Counted from the stretch's first letter, positions 31,751 through 44,447 are shown. The stretch is 64,000 bases of DNA from Cristatella mucedo (GCA_009760855.2 WPIO01000045.1:640001-704000), one strand, 5' to 3'. Notes: generated by a model not told the origin, from the letters alone. Program-made: numbers and translations.

Positions 31751-32259
31751 ATTTCGTTAGTATGACATGGGTGATTGGGCTGACCAGTGCGAGTAACTGT
31801 TTGCGTTTCTACGGAGCGCTAAAAAAAACGAGTCAAGATGACACGGACGTGGAAGGTTGAAATAGAAAACCTCGATCTCTAATTAATAAGAAATCCAATC
31901 CAGGCCGCTCCACGAAGAAGCTAAGCACCTCTCTCAGCAGATCTGCATCAACTTGATATAAAACCCAACTCCAACTCATAGGAAACTCCACAGCAACCAG
32001 CTGGACTACGATGCTCTACTTTTTTAACTGCCGATATTATAGTGCGACTGTCATGATGTTAGCAGAATTTAGGTGTCTCCTTTGATGAAGGAGCTGTGAT
32101 GGCTCCCCATCGATCAACAGGTGCCGAGTAAAGTTGTTTGGCTGACCGACAATCCCCACTATATCTAGACTCATTCGTAAATAGCAGACATTTTTTTCCC
32201 AATTTCAGCCTCATAGTGCCCCTAGCTCCTCCATGGGCGAGAATTGGCTATTCCTGTGC

Positions 32260-32600
32260 TAGACTTTCAGACCGTTGGTGACAAGCTTCCGTTCTGCATG
32301 TCCCAGACTGTGGAACTCGCTTCTACAAGACTTAAGCAATGACATGTACACCACTACTGCTGAGTGTGGCACACCCTTTCTAGTCACCCTAAGATGTTAC
32401 TTCCCAGCTACTTCCTGCTTTACCAGCCCTGCTGCTGACTCAGCTATGGTACTCACTCTCTCTTTGCTGCGTGAGATGAAGTCTTTTGGCTGCCGCATGC
32501 GTACCAAAAGCCACTTTGGCTATAAATTCGCTAAAGAAAAACTTTGCTGTGTAACACCCACTTAGTCTTCGTGGCCTTAAGGCGTTACAGATGGTTATAC
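32260..32600 (+). mobile_element. LINE-B 3' fragment, diverged
   Basis: The frame 32275-32565 reads CPRLWNSLLQDLSND and SLLREMKSFGCRMRTKSHFG, matching the end of the LINE-B protein. Weak similarity may extend upstream. Confidence 0.6.
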
Positions 32601-33399
32601 TTTATAATACAATAGTAGGGCTGTGCTTATGGCCTATGGGCTTTAGTATAGATCCTGTTTTAGAGCAACAATAATAACAACAATACTGAAAGTATTTTCT
32701 TAACAGTCATTGCGCCCTTATTGAAGTATTTTGGCAATCGAGCAAGCCTCCAGCTCTTATGCCCCTAAAGTCTGGGAGTTGTTTCAGCTGATGTCAATAC
32801 CAGCAATGAAAATGCAGCATTTTTAAGCCTCAACCAGACGCATGAACTCAGGTCGGATTTACTTCCCCTCAGGAACCATTTAACCAGCGTACTTTTCCTT
32901 TGTTACTTGCCCGGGAGTCAGTGCATGTTGTAGCGTCCCACTAATGGCTGGCGATAAGTGTTCTCATGCTCGCTTTAGTGAGCTGGCCTAAGCGCGATAG
33001 CGGTGTGATTTTACAAGCGTGATTCCGTGCATGTCAATAATCTCTTATTATTGATTGTCTCAAAGCAAAGAGTGAAGCACTTGGTTTGAAAATAGATCTC
33101 TAGGAGTGCTATAAAAAGACGTATTATAATTACGGTTGCTGGTGCTATAAAAATACCTATTATCATTACCGTCGACATGTTATCGAATATGTGCGAAGCT
33201 TTTCAGACGCCTCCTGTGTAACAGATGAATACGTAACTTTAGTTCAATTATCTTCAAACATTCAAGAGTAAATTCTCATATTATAAGCGACGTCTGGACT
33301 TTGGATGCATTTCGAACATGTATTATCAGCTCTTCTCTCCAGTCTAATACAAGTTCCAAAAACATGTGTTTCATATACTGGTCTAAATTCACCTTCTAT

Positions 33400-34378
33400 T
33401 ACTACTTTACTTGCCGACATTCGATCCTGGATGTCGGAAAACTTCTTGAAACTAAAATGACAATAAAACCGAACCGTCGCTCATAGGACACTCTAAGCAT
33501 GTGGGAGGATGAAAAGGCTTCTAGTATGTGATGCTCTTGTGCGACCAACGCCACGTGCTCAAAATCTAGGTGCAGTTTTTGACAGCTGCCTAAACTTTAA
33601 AGCTTAATTCAAAAGACTGCTTCTACAGCTAGCCATCACGTCCGATCCCTATCTAAGATTACGTGCTTCCTTCCACAGTGGCTTGCATAACCTGTAACTA
33701 GCTCCTTAGTTTGGTCTTGGCTTGATTATTGTAGTTTCCTTTTGGCTGGGCTACCAAAGAAAGTAACTAGGCCACTGCAGCTGGCTATGAATATGGCTGC
33801 AAAGCTAATCTTCAAGTCCCAGAGGTTTGAGCACGTGTTTCCTATGCTACAAGAGCTAGGATGGATACCGGTTGATCAACGGATACAGAGCAAAGTTCTT
33901 ATGCTGACCCTCAAGGCCCACCACGGCTTGGCTCCTTCGTCCCTAGCTAAACTGCTGCACCAGTTTCAGCCTTTTTGCTTTCTCAGGTCCTTTATGGACA
34001 ATAAATTAGCTGTTCCGTTCCTCTGCTTAAAGACCAGCGGCGACAGAAGCTTTAGCTCTGCGGTCCTAGACTGTGGAACTCGCTTCCACAATTCTTACGC
34101 TACGACAACTTCTCTCCTGCTGCCTACTATGGATCATCCTTTTCAGCGGTCCTGAACTGCTACTTCCACGCTAATCAATACCTCAACTGCTCTCCTGACT
34201 CTGCTACGCTTCTCAATTTCTCTTTGTTGCGTGAGACGAAGTCTGTTGGCTACCGAATGCGCACCGAAAGCCGCTTAGACTATGAGTGGGCTACACAAAA
34301 TTCACCTGCGTAACACCCACATTGTTTTTATCGCTTTATGAAGTTATAGACGGAGATACACGACGTTAAATTATATTG
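33400..34378 (+). mobile_element. LINE-B copy, 5'-truncated
   Basis: Starts with a decayed RT-proximal segment (DIRSWMSENFLKLK-like), then the frame 33742-34155 (GLPKKVTRPLQLAMNMAAKL, LGWIPVDQRIQSKVLMLTLK), and a full 3' UTR. The tail is degraded at 34370. Confidence 0.72.
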
Positions 34379-35029
34379 CATTACTATTCTCGTGTAGTCG
34401 TGGCAGTTTTTTGTTACAGTTAAGCCATTTTGTCATACATTCGTCATAATAAAATACTTCCCTTGCGGCAGGGTTGCATTCCCAACGCATTTCAGCTACA
34501 GTTATGAATCTTAGTTTCACAACGATGCAGAAAATGTGGTTTATTCATAATGAATGGTCACTAGGGCTTGAATGATTTACTTTGTTCTTGTGACTGATGG
34601 TTTCCTAGTTCCTACATCATCAAGTGAGCATAATTTATTTATATTCTTAGACAGCTGCTTGACTAGTACGATTCACCTTTAAAAGCTAATCCTATTCAAG
34701 CTATTTTCTAAGTATGCTCATGTCTTTCTGATCACAAACACTAGCCACCGTAAAGTCTCTTTATGGACGAATCTAAGATCTTAGCTATACTAGGTGTACA
34801 TGCATTTGGGCGAAGTTGCAGCAGCCTGATTTCATTATCGGGCCAGCAGCAAAAACATAAAACGTCGCGGGAGCAGTTCCAGGGCATGTTGGCTATTATA
34901 AAGCACGTACATTATTAAGAATTCAAATTTCTACAATCTTAATCTTTTTAAGTCCTTGTTTTCCCAGATCACACACAATATGCCCGCCCGTCACAACATT
35001 CCTTAATTTATTGATATTCAAAAGAAGTC

Positions 35030-35090
35030 AAATGCAAAGCGCCTAAGAAGAGATTTTTTGAGTTCTCTGGGACGATTTATCAAAGTTTTA
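35030..35090 (+). mobile_element. LINE-A tail fragment
   Basis: Contains AAAGCGCCTAAGAAGAGATT, then GAGTTCTCTGGGACG and an ATTATT tail. Nothing of the element body remains. Confidence 0.45.
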
Positions 35091-35482
35091 TTATTGTTAA
35101 TAAATTTCCACGTATTCATGCTGATACTAACATTTGACGGTTTTCCTTACCATCTTATGTACAGTTTTTTTAATAGAAGCTTAGTTCTCTTTTGATGCCA
35201 CGTCAATAATGAGTAACCAGACTGCTAGCACTGATATTCGTCAATTTAAAGTCCGGTTCAGGATTATTGGCTAGTTAACGCTTAGGAATGCTAAAGATAG
35301 TACTAGCTCCCTAGTGCTATTTATACTAGACAAGTGTAGTTCGGTATTTTGTGGGCCAATATAAAATCCATTAGGCCTCTATAGTTAGGGTTGAATGTGG
35401 CCACTAGGTTGCATTTTGAATCAAGCAGTTCAGCCATATATTGCAATAAGTAAAAGAGCAGAGACGGATTACAGTTTATAAT

Positions 35483-35610
35483 AATAATAATACACTTGAT
35501 AAAGCGCTCTCAGAGATCTCAATCTCTTTCTAGGCGCTTTACATTTGCTGCAACGCAAACGCGATCGAATGGTGAGGGGTATCGTGCTTAATAAACAACA
35601 TGATTATCAG
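35483..35610 (-). mobile_element. LINE-A tail fragment
   Basis: (AAT)n, hairpin GAGATCTCAATCTCTTTC and about 70 nt of the adjacent 3' UTR. Confidence 0.6.
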
Positions 35611-36839
35611 GAAATACAGTGAGCCAATCCTCGCTCTGACTCACAAAACCGCACGGATGGCTTTCTATGAAACTAGCTGAAACCCTGAGCTATTATTAGG
35701 GCTAACCGTGCGGGTCCTTCCGATCTGCGTTACAATTCCGGCGTTCTGTTCTTTCCGTTAAGGACCGTTTACTATTGAGGAATTTGCACAACTACTGACG
35801 AGACAGTGGAACTCACTGTCCCTAATATCGTTTTCTGGACCTTCAGCCCCTAATGAATTCGACTTCGCTCGTACCGCTTCCAGCTAGTTACAGTTTACAG
35901 CCTTTCGGCGCCAACTGCTTCCAAGCTTAAGTCTCCACCGATTGCAACCGGCGATTGGTTTCGCGATCCACCGTCTCTTGGCTGCCCGCGCAGTTGGTTT
36001 TGTACGGTATAGGCGCGCTGAAAGCTGCTTGAGCTGTGTGTGCTGTAGAGCACTCTCAGCCTTAGCACCCGCTTTGTCTCTAGCGGTCCTTGGAGATAGC
36101 TTTCGAGATACGTCGGGGGGAGGCGGTCGGAAGTGACGCAAAGACCGCGATAGGAAAGGATGACGATTCAAAGCACGACGAGAGCGAGCATTAGCTTCCA
36201 TTCTTGCAGCAGCGGCTCATTCTCAATCGGCCGGCAATATGCTCTCGATGGCTGAGCAAATATCGCGCTTTATACCTGGTGATAGTGACACGTGTCACTT
36301 CTCAATCTAGAAAAGTGTTGAATCGAGACCGGTTTGCTTGAGCACCGAGGCGAACGCACACTAGCTACAATGAACCTGTCATTCCTTCAACAATCCTAAG
36401 TATCGCCTCGTGCAATTTTATTGACAGCTTTACTGACATGCCAACATTAGAAGACGGACACTTCCAGCTCGGAGTCATCAAAAGCCTGTAGGTGGACATC
36501 GTGGTTCATGCTGCATTAGCTAACGCTGTACCCGCGAGCGCCGGCGGGCGAAGAGAAAAGAACTATCCCGCCATTATCGTACAACGATGCCTGCTTTTGT
36601 CGTTCCCATGCGACCACCGCTAATGTAGACGAAAAGCAGTCGTACGTTTTTGTCCATTGTTGTTTCTAGCCTCGCTGACCATGCTGCCTCTGTGCTTGCT
36701 CTTCTTTCAATGGAATACAAAAAACCTTGACCTGACGCCCTTGCGTGGCAGGTGCTCGCATGCTTGCTGAGTCCAGTGTTTGCATTTGCTGTCTGCCCTG
36801 AGCATGAGCCAAGTACAACAAGCATTTTTAGGCTTCGTT

Positions 36840-36844
<5 letters not shown>

Positions 36845-36885
<41 letters not shown>

Positions 36886-37232
36886 AAGAGAGGGGAGAGA
36901 GAGGGAGAGAGAGACAGAGAAAGGGAGAGATAGACAGGGAGAAACAGACAGGGAGAGACAGAGAGGCAGAGAGACAGACCAAGACGCAGAGAGAGAGAAA
37001 GACAGAGAGACAGACCAAGACAGAGACAGAGAGATAGGCAGAGAGAGACAGAGACAGAGAGAGACAGAGAGACATGGGGAGACAGAGACAGAGAGAGACA
37101 GAGACAGAGAGACAGAGACAGGGAGACAGAGACAGAGAGAGACAGAGACAGACAGAGGCAGAGACAGACAGAGACAGAGACAGACAGAGACAGACAGAGA
37201 CAGACAGAGACAGACAGAGACAGAGAAAGGGG
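36845..37232. repeat. (GA)n passing into (GACA)n-type array
   Basis: Pure GA to about 36880, then GAGACA and GACAGA mixed units to 37232, purine-rich on the plus strand. Confidence 0.95.
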
Positions 37233-37484
37233 AGCACGAGCTATAGCAAATATATAGAGTTAAAAGATCATCCCTTGCAAACTCAATTCTAATTATAATT
37301 CTGTCTTCCTCACCCCAAACATTAGTCGCAATGAAATCACTTTATGAAAGAATCAAGATCTTAGCTATATTACTTTTATAGGATTTGGGGAAAATCTGCA
37401 GAAGGCTTGTTTCATTATCACATGAGCTGCAAACAAGTACAGTTGAGGGAGTAGTTCCGGGGCATGTCGGATATTTTGAAACAA

Positions 37485-37612
37485 AATAATAAAATACTAA
37501 TTTTTATGGCACCCTGTGAGAACTTAATCTCTATTTAGGCGCTTCGCATATGCGTCGGGGCTCGATCCCAGGACCTCGGCTGGACCTTGGTCGGGGCTAG
37601 CAGTACACTCAT
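37485..37612 (-). mobile_element. SINE-A copy, 5'-truncated
   Basis: On the minus strand it retains the GGACCTTGGT-equivalent D-arm region, a GGATCGAGCCCC box B and the hairpin tail GAGATTAAGTTCTC. The box A end is lost. It begins in an A/T-rich tail at 37485. Confidence 0.65.
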
Positions 37613-37805
37613 TTTCATAGAATGTCTATTTTTTTAAAGTCTTTAAAGATGGTTGAGGTCTTGTGTTCCTACTTCTCAAAAACCTATACCTGACTGTCAC
37701 AACAAAATTCCCTGCCTTGGTATTTAAAAGAAGCTAAATGTTCACATAGTCCTCTGTGTAGTTGCTCATAAATATAATATAATATAATTCATTAATTTAT
37801 TAATA

Positions 37806-37934
37806 TAATTTATTCGTACAGCGCCCTAGTCTTTATTCAGGCACTTCACACATGCCACAGGGCTTCAGCCTATGACCTCGGTCTGACCTTGGTCGGGGAG
37901 CACGTTAACCACTGTAACAAACCAGCTCGGCAGT
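37806..37934 (-). mobile_element. SINE-A copy
   Basis: A diverged minus-strand copy with the TGCCGAGCTGGTTTGTTACA head at 37934 and the tail near 37820. The hairpin has lost part of its inner stem. It lies 200 bp from another copy in the same orientation. Confidence 0.65.
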
Positions 37935-38084
37935 CCCACGGAAGTGCTCTTTGTGTGCTTTTCATGCTGATACCATACTAAAACTTGCCGTTGTTTCCAG
38001 CATATGCATATGTTTATAGTAGAGGCACAGTTCTCTTACGATGCCATGCCAGGATCTTATTATTGTGGTCACTATTGTTATGAT

Positions 38085-38085
<1 letters not shown>

Positions 38086-38133
<48 letters not shown>

Positions 38134-38156
38134 TATATATGTATATATATATATTA
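38086..38156. repeat. (TA)n microsatellite
   Basis: About 70 bp of TA with two GC-containing interruptions (ATGCAT and ATGTAT). Confidence 0.9.
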
Positions 38157-38781
38157 AAATGAAGCCGATGTGCCAACGGATGACAGCGCACATTACACAG
38201 TAACACGTTGTTACTTGAGATTGCTAGGCTTTTGAATTTTGACTATACAAGAGGACTTGTAACTAATCTTAGACGTGTGGCATGGGAAACGACATAATGG
38301 CTTTTTTCGAACAACCAAGTAGCCTAAGGAACCGTTACAAGCTGCTTATGCTCGAGCTTATTTCAGAGCGAAGAACATGTAAGCTAAGCTTCTAGCAGTT
38401 TGTTTATCTATTAGTGTCGGTCAGAAAGGAGATAAACATTATGATTTGATTGGATATATTGCAATTTTTTCACAATGTCAAGGCATTTAGTTTTGGATGA
38501 AAAGTCTGTCTTGACAAAAATATAGGAATATAATCTTGAGGGTGAGCTGCTCCCAGTGAGTTCTCTGCTGATCTAATAATTAATCTGCTCGTAGGTCTGG
38601 GGGATTGAGACCAGGCTGTTGAGGCCGTCAGTTGCTTCGCGATCACAAAGATGGTCATGGCAACAACAGTGATTGAGGTTTTCGCCTTCTCAGGATTGGC
38701 CTTGCTGGCAGTGACATTAAACTGCCACCAATAAAGAGCGATGAGCAGAAGCTGTCCACGCAAAATACGAGGCTGGCTTAC

Positions 38782-39737
38782 TTAGAGGTCCAGTCTGTCG
38801 GCAGCAGCAGCGTAGATTGTAACTGTCTTGCAGTCGCTACTCAGTATAGCAATCAGAGCTCGCTGCCCTCCACTACCAGAAAGCCGCAATGGCTTCTCAA
38901 GGCCATGAGTGCTGCTGGTCATAACGTTCCCCAAATGACAGCCGTCGTGCGAGCTTATTGCACTCACTGTTCGGTCATCGCACAGTGCCAGGTACAGCAC
39001 CTGACCAGACGGTGCAGGGCAGATATCTCGAACCAGCCTACTCCAATCTTGTCTCCACAATCTATCCCCTTTGTAGCTGTAGCAGTCCATCACGTGGTGC
39101 TTTCCACCGGCGTCTGACTCTATTTTGTCGTAGCTTGCCGTAACAACGGCATATGCCGTAACCGCCATGCTTTCGACGAGATAGTCGAGCTCCTGGCGAA
39201 GCAGCTCATGGCCGCCGGGCAGGCAAACCAGTACCAGCTGACTATTGGCGATCCCTTCGGCTATGGCAAGCACATCTGCATGAACGGCAGTTCGTCGCGG
39301 CGCCGACTGCAGCCTGGCCACCAGCCGGTCTTCGAGCCACGAGTGGCAGGAGGCTGCCGCTCTGGGCAGCAGGGAAGCAGCTCTGCCTCGTCGAAGGAGG
39401 AGCACACAGCGCGATCGGGCTAGGCCGACTGCCACGCGGCCGTCGTGCAAAATGTCCACAGTCCAGACTGATTCGACACGGCCTTTGTGCACTTTTGTCG
39501 TCCAGCCACTTAGCTCCCTGCCATTCACGTCGTATTCCTTCAAACCGTGCACCTTGGTGGCGAGCATCAGATGGCCAGCAGCGGTGACGACCAGGTCGTA
39601 GCACTTGACAGGCAGGTTGAAGCTACTGATGCTGCTGCCGATAACTTTAAGTGTCAGCATACCCGGCTTAACTTCCGGCTGTTGCGGCTGCTGTTGCTGC
39701 TGTAGCTGTTCGTTGTGTCTTGGGCTGCCAGGCTCGA
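38782..39737 (-). CDS. TRIM-like gene, coding exon 2 (propeller-like region)
   Basis: Residues 377-694, starting after a CATTTTTCAG acceptor with EPGSPRHNEQ, then a short poly-Gln run, and ending at TAA (38784-38782). Blade-like strands include YDLVVTAAGHLMLAT, VWTVDILHDGRVAVG and DICPAPSGQVLYLALCDD. No intron is needed across 956 nt. Confidence 0.82.
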
Positions 39738-41241
39738 CTGAAAAATGACATAGCATACAAGGTTAAGGTCGAGCTGCTTTCCAATGCCAAGGCAGGAGTA
39801 GAGTCACTGGCTGCAGCAGCAATACTGGTGCACAACCTGGTAGTGAATAAAAAAAAAGCCAGAGCACTTGGGCACCGGAGCTTTCTGAAAGAAGAACTTT
39901 AAGCAGGCGCATTACCTTCGTCCGTCCGTTGCGGAGAAGCCTGGCATGCTGAGCACTGACCTCCGTCCGTCGAACAGCCGACCAAGTCTACAAGGTACTA
40001 GCTACTTGAGCACGATCAGCCACGTGTGCCACACTGGCAAAGGACAACACAATTTAGTTACAACTCGAGCAATTGGAGCTGGGACGGTATGTGCCAAGCA
40101 AACCGACATTACCGGAGAGCAGCAGCTTTGGTAATCCGATCCACGACTGGCAGATCTCATCCAAGTTTTCTGGCAGTGAGCCGTCGGCGACGATGCAAGG
40201 GCTCGACTCTCCCGCTGACATTGGCGAGCTCCTGAATTCTTCCACCAGTGCCTGCATACGCGTCAGCAGCTGTTGCTGCTGCTGAAGCAGGCTGACCGTG
40301 TCGCCGCACTCGAGGAGCCATTGGCCATAGGTGACAGCCTGACGTGCCTTGTTATCAAGCTTTGCAGAGGCCGCAGCAGCAGCGCTTGCGTCAGCTGCCA
40401 GCTGGTCGACCATATGCTCGAGGGAATCGGTTGCTACTTTATAGGCTCTCTCTGCAGCAGCAAGAAGAGTTTTCTTGTTGTTGAGCAAGACTGACATGGC
40501 CACTTTCTGAGCTTCCTGCAGGTCTTCGAGCAGTTGTTTACGACCTTCCCCACTGCCACATAAGTTACTCTCAAGGACGCCCAGCCACTGCCGGAGACCT
40601 GTGATGATGCTTTCCAGAAACTCACTTGCTCGCTCGCCTTCTCGATGCTCGATCTCGTGCTTGCTATCCAGGCACGCCTTGATGCAAGTGGAACACATCA
40701 GCGTCTTGCATTGCATGCACAACAGGTTGCAGTTCTCGCTGTGAGCGTCACACCTAAGCTGCTGGGCAGACGACGTAGGCTTACATCCTGCTGCTGCCAC
40801 TGTTACTTTGGCATCTGCATCTTGGGTTGATTCGGTGGCTGCATCGTGACAGCTGTTGGCTTCAGGTGGTGAAACACAGTGATTGCGATCGGACGCGTGT
40901 GCATCACACTTGGTCGTACTGCACTCGCTAGACGTGTGGCTGCCCGATTTTTCTGCATCGTCGTCGTCAATGAGGGCACAGCACATGTCGCGGCTCTCTG
41001 AACCACGAGGTGTCGGGCTCGGAGAGGTGCTGAAGTGGACAGCTGCAACACGATTCAGGCTTCGATCGGCGACTGATGTGATGTCGTGGCACGTAGGGCA
41101 AGTGATGCTGGCTTTTTCAGTGGTGCAGGCAGCGTTGGCAATGCAGCTTTCGCAGCAGTTGTGGAGGCAATCAAGAAGTCGAACAGCTGGTGAGAAGCTA
41201 CTGCACAACGAGCAGCTCAGGGCTTCTCTCGCCTTACTCAT
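38782..41241 (-). CDS. TRIM-like RING/B-box/coiled-coil protein with C-terminal propeller-like region, 2 coding exons
   Basis: Two exons, 41241-40113 and 39737-38782, join in phase 1 to give 694 residues. An N-terminal C3HC4 RING has C10, C13, C25, H27, C30, C33, C48 and C51, which predicts E3 ubiquitin ligase activity. A B-box 2 has C164, H167, C175, C178, C183, C186, H195 and H199. Residues 205-340 are helical and Gln/Ala-rich, as in TRIM coiled coils. After a Gln-rich linker, residues about 400-694 look like short beta-propeller blades (repeated hydrophobic-V-hydrophobic strands and GxxxxxD turns), of NHL or WD type, not a SPRY domain. A KCDAH motif near residue 111 could be a decayed B-box 1. 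The ATG at 41241 lies 4 nt after a CACAG acceptor, suggesting a 5' UTR intron. Orthology to a named TRIM is not established. Confidence 0.85.
40113..41241 (-). CDS. TRIM-like gene, coding exon 1 (RING, B-box, coiled coil)
   Basis: Residues 1-376 plus one base, ending ...LLLS at a GTAATG donor (phase 1). If read past the donor, the frame runs about 20 more codons to a stop near 40054. The chosen donor is favoured because its phase matches the only good acceptor ahead of the downstream 955-nt open frame. Confidence 0.82.
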
Positions 41242-42149
41242 TGCCCTGTGATGTGATAAAAGTTGAGGAACAGCAGCTTGAATATTTAGAATACCACCAT
41301 TAGTCTGTGCATTCGTTTCAATGAGAAACTGTGTTTTGTTGCCCCAACTTCGAAGGCCCACCAGGGAACAGTCTTTGGCCTCACTTCCTAGTCAGGTACT
41401 CTGGCTGAAAGTCGATGCTATTCCATTCTGCCAGATGATTCTGAAGATCAGGAAAGCTCACCTAAAAATGCAAGAAGTATTTCCATATTATTGAGATTTG
41501 TACACAGAGAACCCTTTCAAACCCAATTGAAGACCTATCTTATCAAGGACTTACTTCATTGACCAATACCATGCTTTCTTCCCAGCTTGAGCAAAATGCT
41601 CGGAAGAGATTTATCGACATTAGAGCCGATATTACGGTGTTTTATAATTGCCAATATCTTCACAAGGCCTATTGTTGCACTAGGGTGTTTACTATTGCAT
41701 TCGCTAAGAAAACAGTTTTCAATGCTCAATCCATAGTGGGCATTATTTATTCAAGTAATAATTGTAAATATAAGATTTTTAGTTGTGCTCAGTGAGCATT
41801 CACTTAGGTAAAATGTTGCTCCCAGGAAAGCTGCAACACTGCAAGCTATGGGCCAAAAGCTACGTCGAGCCATATTTGTGGAATTAGTTTAACTGCCTAG
41901 GATTTTCAGAGCAGGAAGTATTGTTCTCAATAGTTTTCGATTGAAAGGAAGCATATGATGTAGGACATTATCTCAGGCAGGTTGAACTAAGTAAAGGCTA
42001 ACTCTGATTTAATGCTGAGCTGTTAATGATAATTGAAAAAAAAAGATACAAGCTTACCGAGCTGCCAGAAAAGCACTTATTAGCAAATTGGAATGAGTAA
42101 GAGTACTAACGTAAGAGTAATATATGGTATGAAAATAGTAATAGTATAA

Positions 42150-42273
42150 GGCAGCACGTGTATTCAACCTTTGAATACACGTCCTATCTATTAATACAAG
42201 GCAGCACGTGTATTCAACCTTTGAATACGCGTCGCAGCACGTGTATTTAACCTTTGAATATACGTCCTATCTA
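42150..42273. repeat. Three tandem hairpin units
   Basis: Each unit has a GCAGCACGTG start and a 12-bp palindromic arm pair around CCT: 42156-42182 (perfect), 42206-42232 and 42239-42265 (one mismatch each). The spacing is 50 then 33 bp, because the second unit lacks a 17-bp linker. Each unit carries a CACGTG E-box. Confidence 0.88.
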
Positions 42274-42519
42274 ATGCATGAACGTACCAGTTTACTTCTT
42301 TGTTTTCACATGATTGAATTAGCATCGATGATCAGTGAGGTCTTTAGAGTTCAATTTCTTATTTTAGGTAGAAATCGTCGAGCCATCACTCAGCTGCGTT
42401 AAAATCAAGAATAGCTTCGAAAAAATAATTTATTCAACTTGTATATCAACTGTAAAGCACGCCGGCATTGACTGGAGGTAAATACATTTGCATTTGGTAA
42501 AAGCTAACTCAATAATACT

Positions 42520-42553
42520 AAGTAATGCCATTCTTAGGGGAATGGCATTACTT
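42520..42553. repeat. Perfect 14-bp hairpin with TTAGGG loop
   Basis: Arms 42520-42533 and 42540-42553 are exact reverse complements; the loop is TTAGGG. Confidence 0.88.
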
Positions 42554-43839
42554 CCATGGCTTGACTTCCACTAAACTCTTAATTTAAACACGAGCTACCG
42601 AGCTAGGGTCTACTATTTGACAACCATGAGCTAGAAAAAAGCTACAACCTGAAAATTTAAGGCGGTGCACATCGGTAAGAGCATCCCGATAAACGCATAA
42701 ACAAAGTTGGTGGCTATGCAAGAAGCATGGCCATGGACTATGCGATTTGAAGGACTATAAGAGCAAAATTGCAGGCTAATAAATACATTTGAACGGCATG
42801 TTTCTCCATTCTGACATTTCGCATCAAGACGGCAAGTCAAGTGTAGCCTCGTGAGATCTCATGGCTTATTAGTTGCAGCAATCCAGCTGACCTAAGTGAC
42901 TATAAAGGCATGCGACCACTATCACACGATGTAATTTTTAATCGTGTACTATGGCACTCCATCAGCAAGTGTAACAGCTGGACAACGAGTTCCCACCTCA
43001 TACAGGTACGTGCGGCATCGCTGACTACAGATTTGGATATTCAATTTTGTGCTCGTTCTTCTTGCTGAAGCCCTGCATGCCGTTAGCGATGCAGAAATAG
43101 CATGACGAAATATGGTCAGCTTGTTCACTTAAAATTAGCTGTTCTCCAAACGTGGTGAATTTGCTTTGACCTTTAAAGATTGTCTCAAATTTCGTACACA
43201 CGGCATCCACACCATATGTGACGCCCGTGTCCTATTCTGATCTCGCAGTTTGCATCCGTGGTAGGCGTGATAGGCACTGTTTGGTGAACGTAGTAATCGG
43301 TAGCCGCTGCTCATCGGTAGAGAATCTCACTAGGATGTAGCAGAATATATCCCGAAAATTCTTACACTCCCTTGCTTTTGAAAGTCGCAAACATAAGTTT
43401 ATTTTGGCAACTGTTTCAACCACATACCATTGCTAATTGTTCTAGAAAAAAATATAACTGTATGTCATTAAATGACTGTAATGAATAAACCTAACGAAAG
43501 CCAACATACCTATACATACTGTGTAATCATAAAGTGAACCTGATCTTTGATGAACACAATCTACCCAAACTGAAATGCAAAAAGCAAACTAAGTACCCCA
43601 TAAATAATCATTTGTGGTGTATATTACGAAAAATAAAAAATGCTAGAGAGCTTAAATCATGGGGACTATTGTTTTGTGTTCCATGTCAGGCAGGCTGGTC
43701 GTTCACGTCGATTAACTCTAAATGACGTGGACAGTTTGCCTCTCATGTCACAGTTTTAAGCACTCATGAACACCCAAACAAGTGAAAAACTCACTCTCAC
43801 GACGAAAGAGTAAGGCAATATACTAATACTACTAATAAT

Positions 43840-44215
43840 AATAATAATAATCGCACATTTGATAAAGCTCCCACAGAGAGCTCAACCTCTTTCTAGGCCC
43901 TTAACATTTGCTGCAAAGGAAGCATGATTGAATGTTTAATAGTAGTATGCTCAATAAACAACAAGAGTAACATGGTCAGGGGTGACATGCACAGGGTCAA
44001 CATGCAAGTGTGATTAGTGGCAGCACCAAACAGTGTCAGCTCGCATAAGCAAATAAAGGATGAATCACAGGAATCCAATAAATTCTGGGATAAATAGGTG
44101 CATTTTTAATTTCTTTTTAAATGTGATCAAGTCAGGGGATGTCGTGACGGAAGTCGGGAGTGAGTTCCAAGCTTTGGGAGCATACAAACTAGAGACACGG
44201 TCTCGAAAGTACTAA
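43840..44215 (-). mobile_element. LINE-A 3' fragment
   Basis: (AAT)n end at 43837-43850, hairpin, the complete 3' UTR and the last part of the coding frame to about 44215. It joins a short tandem repeat. Confidence 0.65.
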
Positions 44216-44300
44216 TACTGAATAATAATAAAATTACTCATACTGAATAATAATAAAAGTGCTAATACTGAATACTAATACCAGTACAAATACTGGAGGC
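44212..44300. repeat. Short tandem repeat of about 25 bp, 3 units
   Basis: Units begin CTAATACTGAATAATAAT or CTCATACTGAATAATAAT and recur three times with small changes, followed by partial copies. It probably grew from the (AAT)n-rich flank of the LINE-A fragment. Confidence 0.6.
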
Positions 44301-44447
44301 TTTCGTAGATATCTAGGATTAGAAGTATAATTATAAATTTATATGCAATTTAAAAGAAGAGGCGAATCATTAGGCGTACAGCATCAAGAACTAGCCCCAC
44401 ATGTCTATTTCTATGAACTCGAGTTTCCATAGCAGAGTGACTGAAGC

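Larger units (their letters stand above)
34400..36840. other. Unique stretch, AT-rich then GC-rich
   Basis: Apart from two LINE-A tails, no repeat or gene was found. 35880-36200 is GC-rich with a 105-codon Arg-rich minus frame that I regard as non-coding. Confidence 0.35.
41300..43830. other. AT-rich stretch upstream of the TRIM-like gene
   Basis: Expected to hold the TRIM-like gene's 5' UTR exon(s) and promoter. I could not fix them. The only clear structures are the hairpin repeats at 42150-42553. Confidence 0.4.
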
